Shown in pieces: positions 1-13,500 of a DNA stretch of 64,000 bases; the first letter of the stretch is position 1, and every line of letters starts with the position of its first letter. The DNA comes from Antennarius striatus. Its lineage: Eukaryota > Chordata > Actinopteri > Lophiiformes > Antennariidae. The notes beneath the pieces are model-generated. The model saw only the letters and a list, made by a program, of their open reading frames with translations, was not told the DNA's origin and ran no database searches. A program made the position numbers and the translations under genes. The stretch covers positions 4,563,501 through 4,627,500 of the forward strand of contig NC_090795.1 of assembly GCF_040054535.1 (NCBI RefSeq). Reading direction: 5' to 3'.

Positions 1-1521
<1,521 letters not shown>

Positions 1522-2917
1522 ACTCCAGAGACACACAGAGCCATCATAGATTGGACTGACCCAGTGAGCCTCTGTGGATGTGGGGAATCACTTACTTGAT
1601 GAATCCAAGCTGCTACTTTTAGAATTTGGGGGTTGGGGGTGAGGCATCGCTGCATCCTGACCCGGAGCTGCAAAGAGTTGCAGCATCAAACTATAGTTGC
1701 TTGAATGTTGAGAAAAGCCATTTCCTGTATGAAACGTATGTATTGAAATAAATAGGGCTATATTTCATGGAGTAATGCCTGCTATTTGAAAATAAACAGC
1801 CTCTTGCTAAAGGCTTTTTAATTATTGAGTGTTTTTTTTTTAACTGAGATGAGTTGAAATATGTTGTTGCTTCAAACATTTTAACTTCAAGTACATTAAA
1901 TTGCTGTAAATATAATGTAATGTTTTATCAAATTGGTCTGTGGACAATTTTTTGCATCATTTAAATCTTGTGGATGAAACGGTTAATTGAAAAATATTCT
2001 GTATTCAAAAGTTGATTCTAGTAGAACTTTTTATCTTTATCTGAATATTTTTAACATTTCCAAACACACCACGTGAGCAATCATTCTTAAATAAGAATAT
2101 TAAATATGTACCGGTATCCCTAATAAAGTAACCTGCATCTTAAAAAACATTCTTTACCTGTGATCATACACGACGGCAAAAACATGATTGTGCTTTATTT
2201 ATATTGTATGTCTGTGAGAAATCAAATAGCTATATCACACAAATTCCTTCTTAAATACACAAATATATCAGTGATCATGGTCGTCATCTTTTTCCCTGTT
2301 TTATTTAAATTAAATATATAACTAATATCACAGTATTGAAACACACAGAGGAGATCTATTTCTGGGTCTCAGCTCGTAGTAAAAACTTGATCTTTGAGAA
2401 GAGCTGAAAGCACCAACGTGACGTCGTTGCACCTGTCCCGTCGGACTGAAGGTGCTAGTGTAGAAGATCTTATTCCAAGGCACTTTCCATCTTCTTTAGT
2501 TGCTTTTAAATTAAACCCACTACTTCCTACAAGAACTGGATATGCATTAAGGCTCACAATATACCTAAATACAAATGCAGTGCCCACAGATACATGCGTT
2601 CGCCCACCAAGGTAGAAAAGTGCAATGTCAAGCGCTAGGGAATATATAAAAATATAGATATGTTTCCTAACAAGTAACGGATGCTGATCTAGCATTTGTT
2701 CTTGTTCGCTCCAAGTATTTTGGTAAGCTAATCATGGGTAAATAAACAGCAGTTACAGCTGGTTAAAAACCGCTTTTGAGTCATTTTCATTTCCCTGTCT
2801 GTCTCTAACTAGCAGGACTCCCAACAGGAACACAAAACTCCGTCTGGGAAAGAAGGATGTGGGGGGGGGGGCACATGCACCATTTTTGAGAAAGCTAAGT
2901 GTATGGCAGTGGCGAGT
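1522..2917. other. lypla1 3' UTR and lypla1/rgs20 tail-to-tail spacer
   Basis: AATAAA polyadenylation signals for lypla1 lie at 1747-1752 and 1791-1796. The rest is AT-rich and holds no convincing exon on either strand. Because lypla1 (+) and rgs20 (-) converge here, the right part should contain the rgs20 3' UTR. A run of ten G residues lies at about 2861-2870. TCEA1, which I recall between these genes in human, is not seen. Confidence 0.7.
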
Positions 2918-5900
2918 CTATGGCTCAGGGGGAGGCTCCTCCAGGCTCTTCAGCAGATCTGTGTATGTGGTTGAGTTGATGTAGCGGGGGTACGAGTCTC
3001 TCTGCATCAGCGTGTAGATCTGCTGCTGAGCCTCCTCGAAGGTGTGCGAGGTCGGTTCCAGCATGTTGTGGTTTATCACGTCTCTAACGTGGGAGTCCAA
3101 ACTGACCTGCACAAGACAAGAAGATAAAAATCAGTCGTGCGTTACGACATTTTTGACATGAAAAATAACCGGTTGTGTACCTTTTTACCTTAAAATGATG
3201 AATAAGTGACAAAAACACCAAAAATTTGAGCATAAATTTCAACATTTTACTTAATCAATAACCATCCTCATGGTTTACAATAGTAATCCTCCTCCTCATG
3301 GATTGGCATAGCCACCTCCAACCCATTTATTAGTCAGAGCCATTCTCCTCCACTATCTGAGCACACACTCGACCCCGGCGATAGTGCCCGTGACCTCAGC
3401 ACCAGAGTGAGGTCACCAGGTTTGAAATCCATCACGCCTCAGGCACCTTCTTATTGCATTATTCACACACACAGGCCGCTGCAGTGCTGACTGGCTTTCA
3501 ATTTTACTTGAATACAGAAGTTGAATCAATAATTCTACTTTCAACAGAAGAATAATAGAGCTAAGAATGTGTGTGCTTTTGTTGTAACATCGCAACCAAT
3601 GTTGCCTCACCTCTTTCGGGGAAAGAATGGAGATGAAGTCCTCGTATATTTGCCGGACTTTCTCCTCCACCACAGTCTTGTTGGTCTCCATTTTGAGTTC
3701 CTCGCAGGCGAGCCAGAACATCATGTTCTCCTCGCTGAATTCTGTGCGCAGGAACTGCCTGAAGCAGCTGCGTCCGACTGCACTCTTCATCACCTTTTCG
3801 AATGATGTCGCCCAGGAGTGAGCGTCCTCCAGAGTAGGCTTCGTACTTAAAGATAAAAGAGCAGTGGTTATGTTTGGTACAGGGTTATTTATTTCTCCCA
3901 GTAACAGCAGAGGATGTGAAACAAGTTGGAATATTTATAGGAATGTTGGCAGATGTTTAGCGTTTACCTTTCTTCACAGTTAGCGGTGCCCTCTGTTCTG
4001 TGCTCAAAAGTGGATCTCTGTATTGTCTCATCTTCACTCCTAACAGTCAAACTGCAGGGAACAAAAACACACAGTGATGCTCGCTTTAATCACAAAAGTC
4101 TCTCCACCCAGTTCTAGTTTTAAAATAATATTGTTGTCCTTTATTCCTGAACTGAAATAAATTAGTCTGATAGAACGTAAAATTACACCTCAAATTACCA
4201 AACAAATAAAATCACTCCAGGCAGATATTGTTCAAGCGCGCTATGTTTGTTTGTTTGAGTCTTTATTTGTTGTATGAAAAGTCGTGGAAAAATAATACTA
4301 TACCAAGCAAAAAAAGTAAAAAATAACATGATGCACAACTAAATCCAGATCTGGATGTTAATCTAAATCTGGGAGTTTAAAATATATTTTTTGAGGTATT
4401 TTCTTCCTTACTGAGGCTGAGATCAGAGACTTGATGCTACTCATAACTGATGACGCTACCATAGTTAGCTTAGCCGAGCATAAGTGGAAATGAGTGTGAT
4501 GGCTATGGGTAGCTAAATATGCCTAACAGCACTTAAAACAAGCTCAGCTGTTTAAAAAAAAAAATCAAAATAAAATTGGGGGGGGGAGGTTATGCGCCAA
4601 ACTATTTCCTGGCAGGGTGATTCCTGGAGTTTTCTCCACACTAGAGAAGTTGGTTGTTTGTTATTTGTTCCACTTTAGAAATAACAGAACACCTACAATG
4701 GGAACATTTACGTAAATATTAAAGTGTGTCAATTGTCCACATCATCCTGTGGGATCTCCTGTGCTTAATTAAAATGTCCCCAACACCCGATGTAGCAGCT
4801 GCCTGTAGATTAATTGGCTCTGGTGGGATCTGTCCCATCTGGGAATGATGCCGTTGTACCTGCTACAATTAGACGACATCGATATGGATGTAGAGACAAA
4901 ACGTATTTACTAATCCACAGTGGAGTGAATTAACATGGCCGTGTTCTGCACACAACAGGTTTGCTGTTCTCAGAGGAAGCAGAAGTAAATGGTTGATGAG
5001 TCCAGAGCAGATTACACCCCCCGGGGGGGCCCCCCATCCAATGAGATCCAGTGTGGGTCACAGGACCTCTGTTTTCTGTTTTTCTCAGATGATGGTGGTG
5101 TGGGCTGTACTGTTGCTGAAAGGATGCGAGGCAAAAAGGAGGTGGTATATATTTATATTAGAAATATGGATTTTTACAAGCAGTACATCGCAGGCTGTTC
5201 TGCTCCCTTCACCTCACATGCGATGCCAACATTCCACTGAAAATTGATCATCTTATTTGCTGCCAGCTCAACCTGAACCACGAGCGAAAGGGGCTGAAAT
5301 CTGCAGCGCTGCATTTAAAATGAAGCGCTGCAGATACGCAGATGATTCCTGTTTTTATTGGTGATTATGTTCTCATTTAACTTATTGTTTGTCATGCAAA
5401 AAAAATTATGTACAAAATTTTTAAATATGGCTAAAAAAGCAGAGAATAGTGACATTTCATTTAATATCTTTTTCAACTGTATGAATTTTTTGTGTGAATC
5501 TTATTTACTAGGGATTCATTTCCCTGCATGTTGAGTCATCGACCACCTGTGTAATGTGATATCAACCAAAAGAAATAAGCATTTTTGTTTGTGCTTTCTT
5601 CAGAGGTATCCCATCCATCATCTATCCATTTTCTATCGCCGTCTATCCTCTCTGCAGGGTGATAACGGAGTCCCAGATGACATTGAGCGAGGAACACCCT
5701 CACCAGGTCCATAATTCATCACAGGGACAACCCATTGAGAAATAAGCAGCCATTCACTGTCTTATTTGTGCCTGCGGGTTTTAGAGCCACCAGTAACCCT
5801 GCAGTACTTTGCAGTACATTTACAGGGGGGCATTGTTTAAGATATGCACATGAATTTTTGTAGAAAGCATTACTATGTTCTATAAAAGCCTCAATTGAAA

Positions 5901-6856
5901 CATTACAGCCAATAAAACGCAATTTAAGCGGTGTTATGATCCTTAATTCAAACATTGCACTCGCCACATGAAGACCTTGATTTGAATTTTGCACTTTTCA
6001 CATGTGAAGAACAGCTGAAAATAGAAAAGCTCAATTCTGTGAAAAGATTTTCTGTCAACTGTTGCAGACTGACTTTGAAAAGCACTGCAGAAAAGTCCTT
6101 TTTTTTTTCTTTTTCTGGAGTCTACGCTCCTGATATGAAATTGTCTTTTGGTGCATCGTTTCAATCACATGTAGGAGTTAGAAGCAAGCAGCAGGAGGCA
6201 GGAGATAGTGACGACTTATTCTGTTTTCGGATCAGATTTGATTTTCTCAATGATTCACAGTCATATTGATGAGTCCAGCTCTAACCTGGAGATTAATCTC
6301 TGGATTTCCGCATCGCCAACATCTAAAAAAAAATTTATGAGCCTCAACTCATGGGATTGAAATCATAATGGATGCACCAGAATTGTGTCATTGTGTTGTT
6401 CAGGTTTTCCCCAGCTGGAATTGCTGAATGAGGGCCACAGAATACTCTGATCTGGCTGTTCTCACTCGTGTTGCAAAAACCCAGATGCGAATCCGATTTA
6501 AGCAGAAGAAATTCTGCATTCAAGCCTTCCTGAAAGATAATCATATTTATGTCGCACTGATGAGACTTCTTATAAACTTCATGAAGACAGTTAATGAAGC
6601 ATAAGTGGGTCTTAATGGACAGATTAGTGGCTGACATCACGTCAGCATCCAAACCATCACTTCAAACTAGAGTGTTCTGTTCCTGGCAGAAAAGTATATT
6701 AGGAATGCATTTAAAAGAGCCTTCAGATGCACATCTCCCGTCTCCAGCCCTGCTGTGTGGGAAGCAGTGAAGTGTCAACTATTACCAGGAGCAGCTACAG
6801 CAGCAGCACCAGCAGAAGCAGCAGGCGTTCGAAGCGTTGGTGGGGGTGTTTCCCAT
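2918..6856 (-). CDS. rgs20: regulator of G-protein signalling 20 (RGSZ1 type), complete
   Basis: A GTPase-activating protein of the RZ family that speeds GTP hydrolysis on Gz/Gi alpha subunits. It is held at membranes by palmitoylation of a cysteine string. Coding exons on the minus strand are 6786-6856, 3968-4051, 3611-3845 and 2918-3106. Lengths 71+84+235+189 give an uninterrupted 192-residue protein. The first exon starts MGNTPTNASNACCFCWCC and continues into the cysteine string; the second begins LTVRSEDE. The RGS box starts near residue 66 (SWATSFEKVMKSAVGRSC) and includes FLRTEFSEENMMFWLACEEL and SPKEVSLDSHVRDVIN. The C-terminus is EEPPPEP. RGS17 and RGS19 share this architecture, but the neighbours lypla1 and oprk1 point to rgs20. 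The acceptor of exon 3 (near 3845) has one alternative a few bases away. A longer upstream isoform, as in mammals, was not found. Confidence 0.93.
3107..3610 (-). other. rgs20: rgs20 intron 3
   Basis: Donor GAG|gtgagg (minus strand, next to 3611) and acceptor cttgtgcag (next to 3106) bound this intron. It splits the RGS box between SPKE and VSLDS, a position shared by RZ-family genes. Nothing else is recognised in it. Confidence 0.8.
5017..5035. repeat. C6-G7-C6 palindromic homopolymer cluster
   Basis: Six C, seven G and six C follow one another without interruption. The tract can fold into very stable GC hairpins on either strand. It sits inside rgs20 intron 1. No function is inferred, and the exact run lengths could be affected by sequencing error. 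Confidence 0.8.
5604..5745 (-). repeat. Degenerate teleost interspersed repeat (LINE/SINE-type 3' tail)
   Basis: On the plus strand the segment begins with a catccatcatctatccatt type tail, followed by tttctatcgccg and later ATCACAGGGACAACCCATTG. From memory this matches, in reverse orientation, a repeat found in very many fish genomes. Many substitutions show the copy is old. The family name cannot be given without a repeat library. Confidence 0.6.
6786..6856 (-). other. rgs20: rgs20 first coding exon: cysteine-string microexon
   Basis: Seventy-one nucleotides code for the first 23 residues plus two bases. ATG is at 6854-6856 (minus) and the donor is TCCTG|gtaata at 6786/6785. Ten of residues 12-24 are cysteines, counting the Cys completed across the splice as TG|T, which then leads into LTVRSED. 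This matches the palmitoylated string of RZ-family RGS proteins. The exon is too short and too C-rich to be found by plain ORF length. Confidence 0.9.
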
Positions 6857-7492
6857 GCTGTGGCGCGCTTGGAGGACACTGGCAGCTGCTTCCTGATGAA
6901 CCTGCATCTGTCTCTTACGCATCTCCACCCGCTCTGAGCCCATGGACTGAGAGGAGACAAGGAGACCACAGTGAGAGCCGTCCGGGGAGTGGTTTCCTGT
7001 TAGATTATTACCGCATTAAGATGGAATATCTTCACAAGATCCAGGAAATCACTGAGATTACAGAATCTGACAGGAAGGCCTGGGCCAAACGCGAGCGACA
7101 AATAAATACATTTAAAAAATAAAAACATCATGTAGGGATTATTTCCAAACAGCATCTTGCGGAATGCGCGACCACTTCACGATCATGACGCGTTTTGGCC
7201 AAATTTTGCGCGATGTGACCTCAAAAATCGGCACTTTTAATCAAGAAAAAAATAAATAAATAAAAAAAGGCAAATGGTGCGTTTAGGTTCACATGTCGCT
7301 TTGGTGAACAGCTGGAGAAGCCAAAGGCAAACATCCCACGGGATTATTGGATCCCACTGAATGCAACCACACCTAATTGTGATGAGCAACAACAGCTCTC
7401 CTCTCTCCATGAGGGATGAGCGGTAATGATAGCGGCGAGGCGTTACTGTTGGACCGCAGCAATCAGCATCCATCAGTCGCATTCGAGGGGAG

Positions 7493-7550
7493 GACACACA
7501 CACACACACGCACACACACACACGCACACAGACGCACGCACACACACGCA
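7493..7550. repeat. CA-rich dinucleotide repeat with CG interruptions
   Basis: An imperfect (CA)n tract with interspersed CG steps lies about 640 bp upstream of the rgs20 start codon. Alternating purine/pyrimidine sequence of this type can adopt Z-DNA. ORFs read through it are repeat artefacts. Confidence 0.85.
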
Positions 7551-10500
7551 CGACGTTCAATTCATGACAAGCACGCAGAAGCGAGCAGCATGCAGCCATT
7601 TATAGAAACATAATGGAATCATTTGATGGGATGAACTGATAATTTGTAGTCAGGTGACTCTTTCTTCCGATGCAAAAAAAGAAAGAAAGAAATCCTCCAA
7701 AAACGCAGCAGCTCTGCAGATATTTGCGTGTCTTCAATCAATATTAGTATTTAGTACAAATCACAATATTCAAGATATGTTATACTATTACTGCTCATTG
7801 GAATGTCACTATAAAGACAGTCCACCTTCATTGGATGCTGAAAATCACTGCTCTTGTTTCCTAAAAAGATGCACCAGCATGAGGTATTATTTCTAAGAGG
7901 CTTATTTTGTCTAGATTTAAACGTGTACTCACTGTGTCACCATGAATGCCAGAATACAGGTGATTTTTGGCTCGATCGCATCCGTGTGACTCGACTTGAC
8001 ACAAACCAGTTGGTGTCCTCTGTGCGCATGCGTGTCCTGCAAGTGTGAAAAGATTCTTCTGCGCCCGTGTATCAATGTGCGCGGATTGTTACAGCAATGG
8101 CTTCTCCATTACGATTATCTTCTATATAATGCATTACAGCTCAGACATGGAAGATATTATCTTTTAACTCTATGTTATTGGTTTATTGTATATTAAATTC
8201 CACTTTATAAAGTTGTTTCAAAATATAGTGCTTTATGATGATTATAAAGTAGGGTAAATTGTTTTTTTTTTCCTACTGTTAAGATCTCAGTTTGAAGATT
8301 AAGCTATTTTAAATCAGATAACAAGAGTAAATTGAAATAATTTTTTTTACTACAAGGCACTGAATAATTGAATCAATCCTTCATCCTCCGCATCTCATTT
8401 GATTTCCAGTACCTCAAGTGTCCATTAGATAGCGGTAAAGATCTATTTAAACCCAATGGGACCCCATAGAAAACAATTAAAACTTCATTAGGTGAGTTAA
8501 CACATTCTCCAAATTATAAATTATGGAACAAAATCCCGCAAGGTCTCTGATTGACCTGCAAGACTTTGTTTTTTGAGCCATTGTAGTCCAGTCAGTTTTA
8601 GTTAATGAACATGATCCCTTCAACATGTAGGATAAAATAAGCAGTTAAAGACACTGCATGTATTTTTCATGTTTCTATAATGACAGCAGCTCCTTGTAAA
8701 TAAATGTGTCTTTTAACTAACTAAAGTTGGATATAATCAGAACCACCACACTTCAGCCACAAACCTTCTGTTCCATTCTGTAAACACAGAGGAACACTAA
8801 TCAAACTGAATACATTTTCTCATCCATGTCCCCAAACTTCATTGCACAGCACATTTTGTGAAATGAGATTATCCGGCTCAGCTGAAGTTGCAAACAGTAC
8901 TTTGGAAATATGCTAAACGGTGTTTGCGGCTGAGGAGAAATGTTCATCTCCCCTTTCTATTTAGTGTATCTGAGCCATAAAACAAATTCAATACACTTGG
9001 AAGTCGTCCTGTAACCCTTATAATAAATAACATATCTTGAAGCAAGTCATCTTTAAGAGGAACTGCCTCTTAAATGGACGCTGCTCTTCGGTGATCTATG
9101 GAGCACATCTTTCTTTTTATCTCTTCACCTTTAATCTGTCAGCACATCCAGCCCTGCTGCCTGAGTCGTTTATAAATTCAATATCAATTTTGGAGCTTGC
9201 ATCCTTTTTGAAAAAAAAAAAAGAAAAAAAAAAAGGAAAAGGTCTTCCAGAACACATTCAGTAAATCAGCCACACAACTGTCCACAGAGGCCATTTACAG
9301 CCCGGTAGAAATATGCACTTGTGCTCACTCTGTCGCCCATTCCCCCAGTCTGGAGCTTGATTCAACACCAGCCATTATTCCTACTGTACTTCAGCAGCGA
9401 CTAAAAATGCTTTAATGAAATGAGGCATGGGGTTTCACTCATCCTTTGCTCTGTGAGGTAAATCAGAATTACACACTGGGTTTATCTCGGAGCCACAGAG
9501 ACTTCCGCTGTAGCGACTCCTCTTCTTTTTATCCACTTGATTAAATGTCTTTCCCTCACTGTTCCATAACTTACTGAGATAGGAAGCAGGAACTACAAGC
9601 CACAGCGGGCGTTTGCTGAGTGACACCAGCCTCTGGAAGGTCAAGATGGGCACCTGGATGTGTCCTCAGGTACCTTTAGAACATCTGTCCATGTTATGAA
9701 TTTTATATCCGAACCAGCGGCAACAATCTGACAGAGCAAAGACATTGTGAGGAGATGTTAAATAATGTAATGTGCGCTTATTATATTTGTTCTCGTCTCT
9801 GATGGTTGTCAAAGACAGCCCTTTACATACATATTTCACCCAGCATTATATGTTTCTCACCTGTGTCTGTATATTAATACATGCACAGAGACAGATTTAC
9901 CTCCATGCATGATTTGATATGCAATTTAAACTCGTTGCAAACTATTTACGCCCGAGGAAATTGGTTTTGATTGTTATCAGTCGCCTGCAGGAGAGAGAAA
10001 CAGGAGACCTCCGACTGCATGCAGCACTTTCATTTTGATGAAACAGCAGTCCAGAAGTTTCTTTCTTCCAGGCCCCTCATGAATGAGTAAAATCTTGGTT
10101 ACAGCTGTCATTTTTAAAGGACTGCTTGTAAGTATGCTGTGGAAAGCAATGAGTTATGACAAGGGTTCAGTGTCGACATATTGTATGCAGCGTTTGCAGC
10201 AGGGAGTTGGAATTGTGAGGATGACTACAGTAGGACCTTCCCAGGATTTGCAGTAGGACATTAAAGTTTTATTTTGAATTCAGCGCTGGTATTAAAGATG
10301 CATGCAGGCTGTTATTCAGTGTGAAATATGTGTGCATGCAAGGTAAGAAATGCTTTCTGACACCTGTGTGTGCACATTGAACCTACATGTACAGGTTAGT
10401 CACAAATGTAGATCAGGAACAGGAGGGTGAGATCCAGCTGAGTGTTTCTGCTCTCACCCTGACCACATATCCGATCACCCATCGGTTCTCTGTGGAAAAA

Positions 10501-13500
10501 CGATCATAAAGCTGGAGATCTACATCCTCTTCCTCTCCCATACACCCTGAACACACATTTCAAACATCACCCCAGTAAGAGTGTGACGAGTGCTATTACA
10601 TCTTCTTTGTGTGAACTATTGAGTTACATATAAGTGAAACACGAGGGAATTTGTTGAGCAAAGAATCTTAACTTCCTCTATCGCTTGGAGAGGTTTTAGA
10701 ACAAGTAGAAATGACCTGAAGAACCATCTCTGATATATTCAGTTGGGCTTGAAGTCTGGTCTGGTATTTAATTAGGTTTCTGATGACACAGCACATTGTC
10801 TGGAATCCCATTTCACAAGTATACCATCAGTTTAATGAAGCAACACTGAAACTGGTGATCCATGATGGAGTCTGGTTGTCAGTGTCTGAACTGTGTTTCA
10901 ACACTTTAATGAGGACTTAATCAGAAAGACAACCTTTGTGGTTCTTTATCTCAGTGAACTCTGTTTGCTTTGTGCTGCTTCTACTTTGCAGGGATTTGCC
11001 CCAAAAGATTCTTTTACGGACTGATGCTCTGGCGTTTGTAACAGGAACTGGGATCGTGCTGCACGGTTAGGAAGAGGTTAACAGGGGATATCATTTTTCT
11101 GTATTCACAATAAGCCGTGGGGCATGTAGATAAAATGCAAAATAACAAACAACGTTAAAAAAAGAGAGGCAATTTTCAGTATCACTGTGAACCAGCCGTG
11201 GGAGATCGTGAATCTCTGTCAGCATCCGATGTGTTTCTCATCAAAAAACAATAAATGAGACGCTGCTGCTGAACAACATATTTGTCTGGTGAAATCATTA
11301 ACAATCACACCAGCGCTGAGTGAATCAGCCAGACCCTGAATAATTTAGGGGTGAATAAGGCTTACATGTTTTCCACTGGACAGACTTCAAATGCAGAAAA
11401 ATCGATCCCTCATTGACAGCTTGATATGAATGCCTGAGAGGCTGCAGGCCTGTGATAATATCCTTGAACTTGGGCAAACAAGAGCAGTTCATCTGTAATG
11501 TTTTCAGAGTGCACAAATCTACATTTATTGAAATGCACTGACGCAGTAATCATCATCTCTGTTGGGGAGTTTATGATTTTATTAGTGTTTGTTTGCTTGT
11601 CTGTTAGCAGAACTTCTCCAAAGATTTTGATAAAACTTTCTAGGATCCGGCGTGTGAAAGGCAACAACACATTAAATAGTGCTTGGAGTGGATCCACAAA
11701 AATATCCATGAAACTTGTTGGACAAACCAGGACAGAACTCTGTCATTTTTTATTTTGATTCCAGAGGCAACGGTGGATCCAAAAATTTAAAAAATTGCCT
11801 CTCACTACATATAACTGAGTTTATGTAAAGCACAGGGATGTAAAAACATTTTTGCTTTTTCTAGTTTATCATGTCACTTATGTATATATATATATTTATA
11901 AGTAGAACACAATACAGTATATGCAGTAACACTCATTAGTCCATGAGACCAGCAGGGTTAAAATATTTCCCCTTTCTGACTTCATATTTCAAATCCATCG
12001 TTGGTTTTGTTGCTTTAAAAAAGAGAATAAACACACATCCACAAAGACTCCACCTGTTCACCTCCAATTCGATGACAGAGTATCCCCTCGCTATTGATAT
12101 TGATCGCCTGTGATTGATGATGTCACTTGACAGAGTTGATAAATGTTGTTGAACTCCTGCAGCCTGGATAATAAACCCGTAAGAAGACTAAAGAAACTTT
12201 GTGGAGTCAGTCAGGGTCTCCTCTGTATATACTCTTTTTCAGAAATGTTTGTGTGGTTTTTATCAGTATGAGCTTAATGTCTCAGTTGTTTAATGACAAA
12301 ATAAACATACTGACATCACAACTTCATAGAAAAACAGTACTTAAAAATATATATAGTTAATCCCCTTGCTTTACAATCGATCTATTTGAAGCTGTTATCA
12401 TTCAAGCCGATGTGAGTGGCTGACAGACATCACTTCACTTCATCTTTTCAGTCCTTCCTCTGACATCTGAAGCGCTGCTTTCCACTTGAAAATGAATTCC
12501 CTGTGAAGATTCACACGAAGAGATGATCCTACACATGTTTATTCTCTTGACAGTCACATGATGTGTATGATGTTTATTCGATTTGGTGAAATATAAACGA
12601 CCTCAGGCCTGATGATTGCCTCTGGAATATTTCAGAGCATGTAAGGTCATTCTGGCGTCTAGATCCAGCCCCCATTAGGTGGCTGCTGGATAGCCTGATG
12701 ACCATTAGTGTGATAGTACCTGCTGGTTGTCACCTCAATTAGCCCAAAGCTCAAAACTGGGAGCCTCTAATCCCAGCAGGTCTTCAGGAATTTGAGCCTG
12801 ATGGATGGAAATAGCTCCGATAGCCATCAATTATTGACGGTGTATAAGAATATTAATGGAGGTAACTCTGAACAACAATAAAGATTGATCACCAATTAAT
12901 AAAGTAAAAAAAACAGCTTGTATTCTCAAGATATGTTGAACACAGATGAATGCATTTATAGATCCAACCTGTATGAGGAAGGAGGACATTAGCATCATCA
13001 TTGATGTTTCACTTGACAAGACATAATGTCCTCATTATGCGATGATGTGATGGATTCGTTGTGGTTGATTTCTGACGGCAGCTGAGCCAAATAAATTCTC
13101 ATCTGAAATCTGATATCAATGTTTGCAGCTCAATATCTTTCCAAATGTCAGCCAGATGCATCCTGCATGCAGCAGCATCACATCTTTGCGCCACATATGA
13201 AGAGGACTCAGATCAAATTGACTAAAAATATCATATCTGTGGTTTTGTTTTGGAAAAAAATCAAGTGTGTTTTAAGAATATAGAATCAAATTCAAATACA
13301 GAACCGTCAGCTGCCCTGGAGTTCTGCGGACAGTTTAACAAAAATAAATATTGCTTTCCTCTTTGCATTTAATTTTTTTCTACAAATATTTGCAAAATGT
13401 CAGGAGAAAAACATTGTCTGAAAATTTGCTCTTGACTTTTTTGATATTACCTCAGCATACGATAAATCGTTCAATATTTTATTCTAACACTAACATTCAA

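Larger units (their letters stand above)
4052..6785 (-). other. rgs20: rgs20 intron 1 (about 2.7 kb)
   Basis: This intron separates the cysteine-string exon from the rest of rgs20. It holds a C6G7C6 palindrome (5017-5035) and a degenerate copy of a teleost interspersed repeat (5604-5745). No exon was recognised in it. Confidence 0.75.

Noticed and set aside
6727-7122. 131-codon plus-strand frame with Ser/Arg-rich start
   Set aside because: It is antisense to the rgs20 cysteine-string exon; the Ser/Thr richness is the complement of the Cys codons. No splice context on the plus strand.
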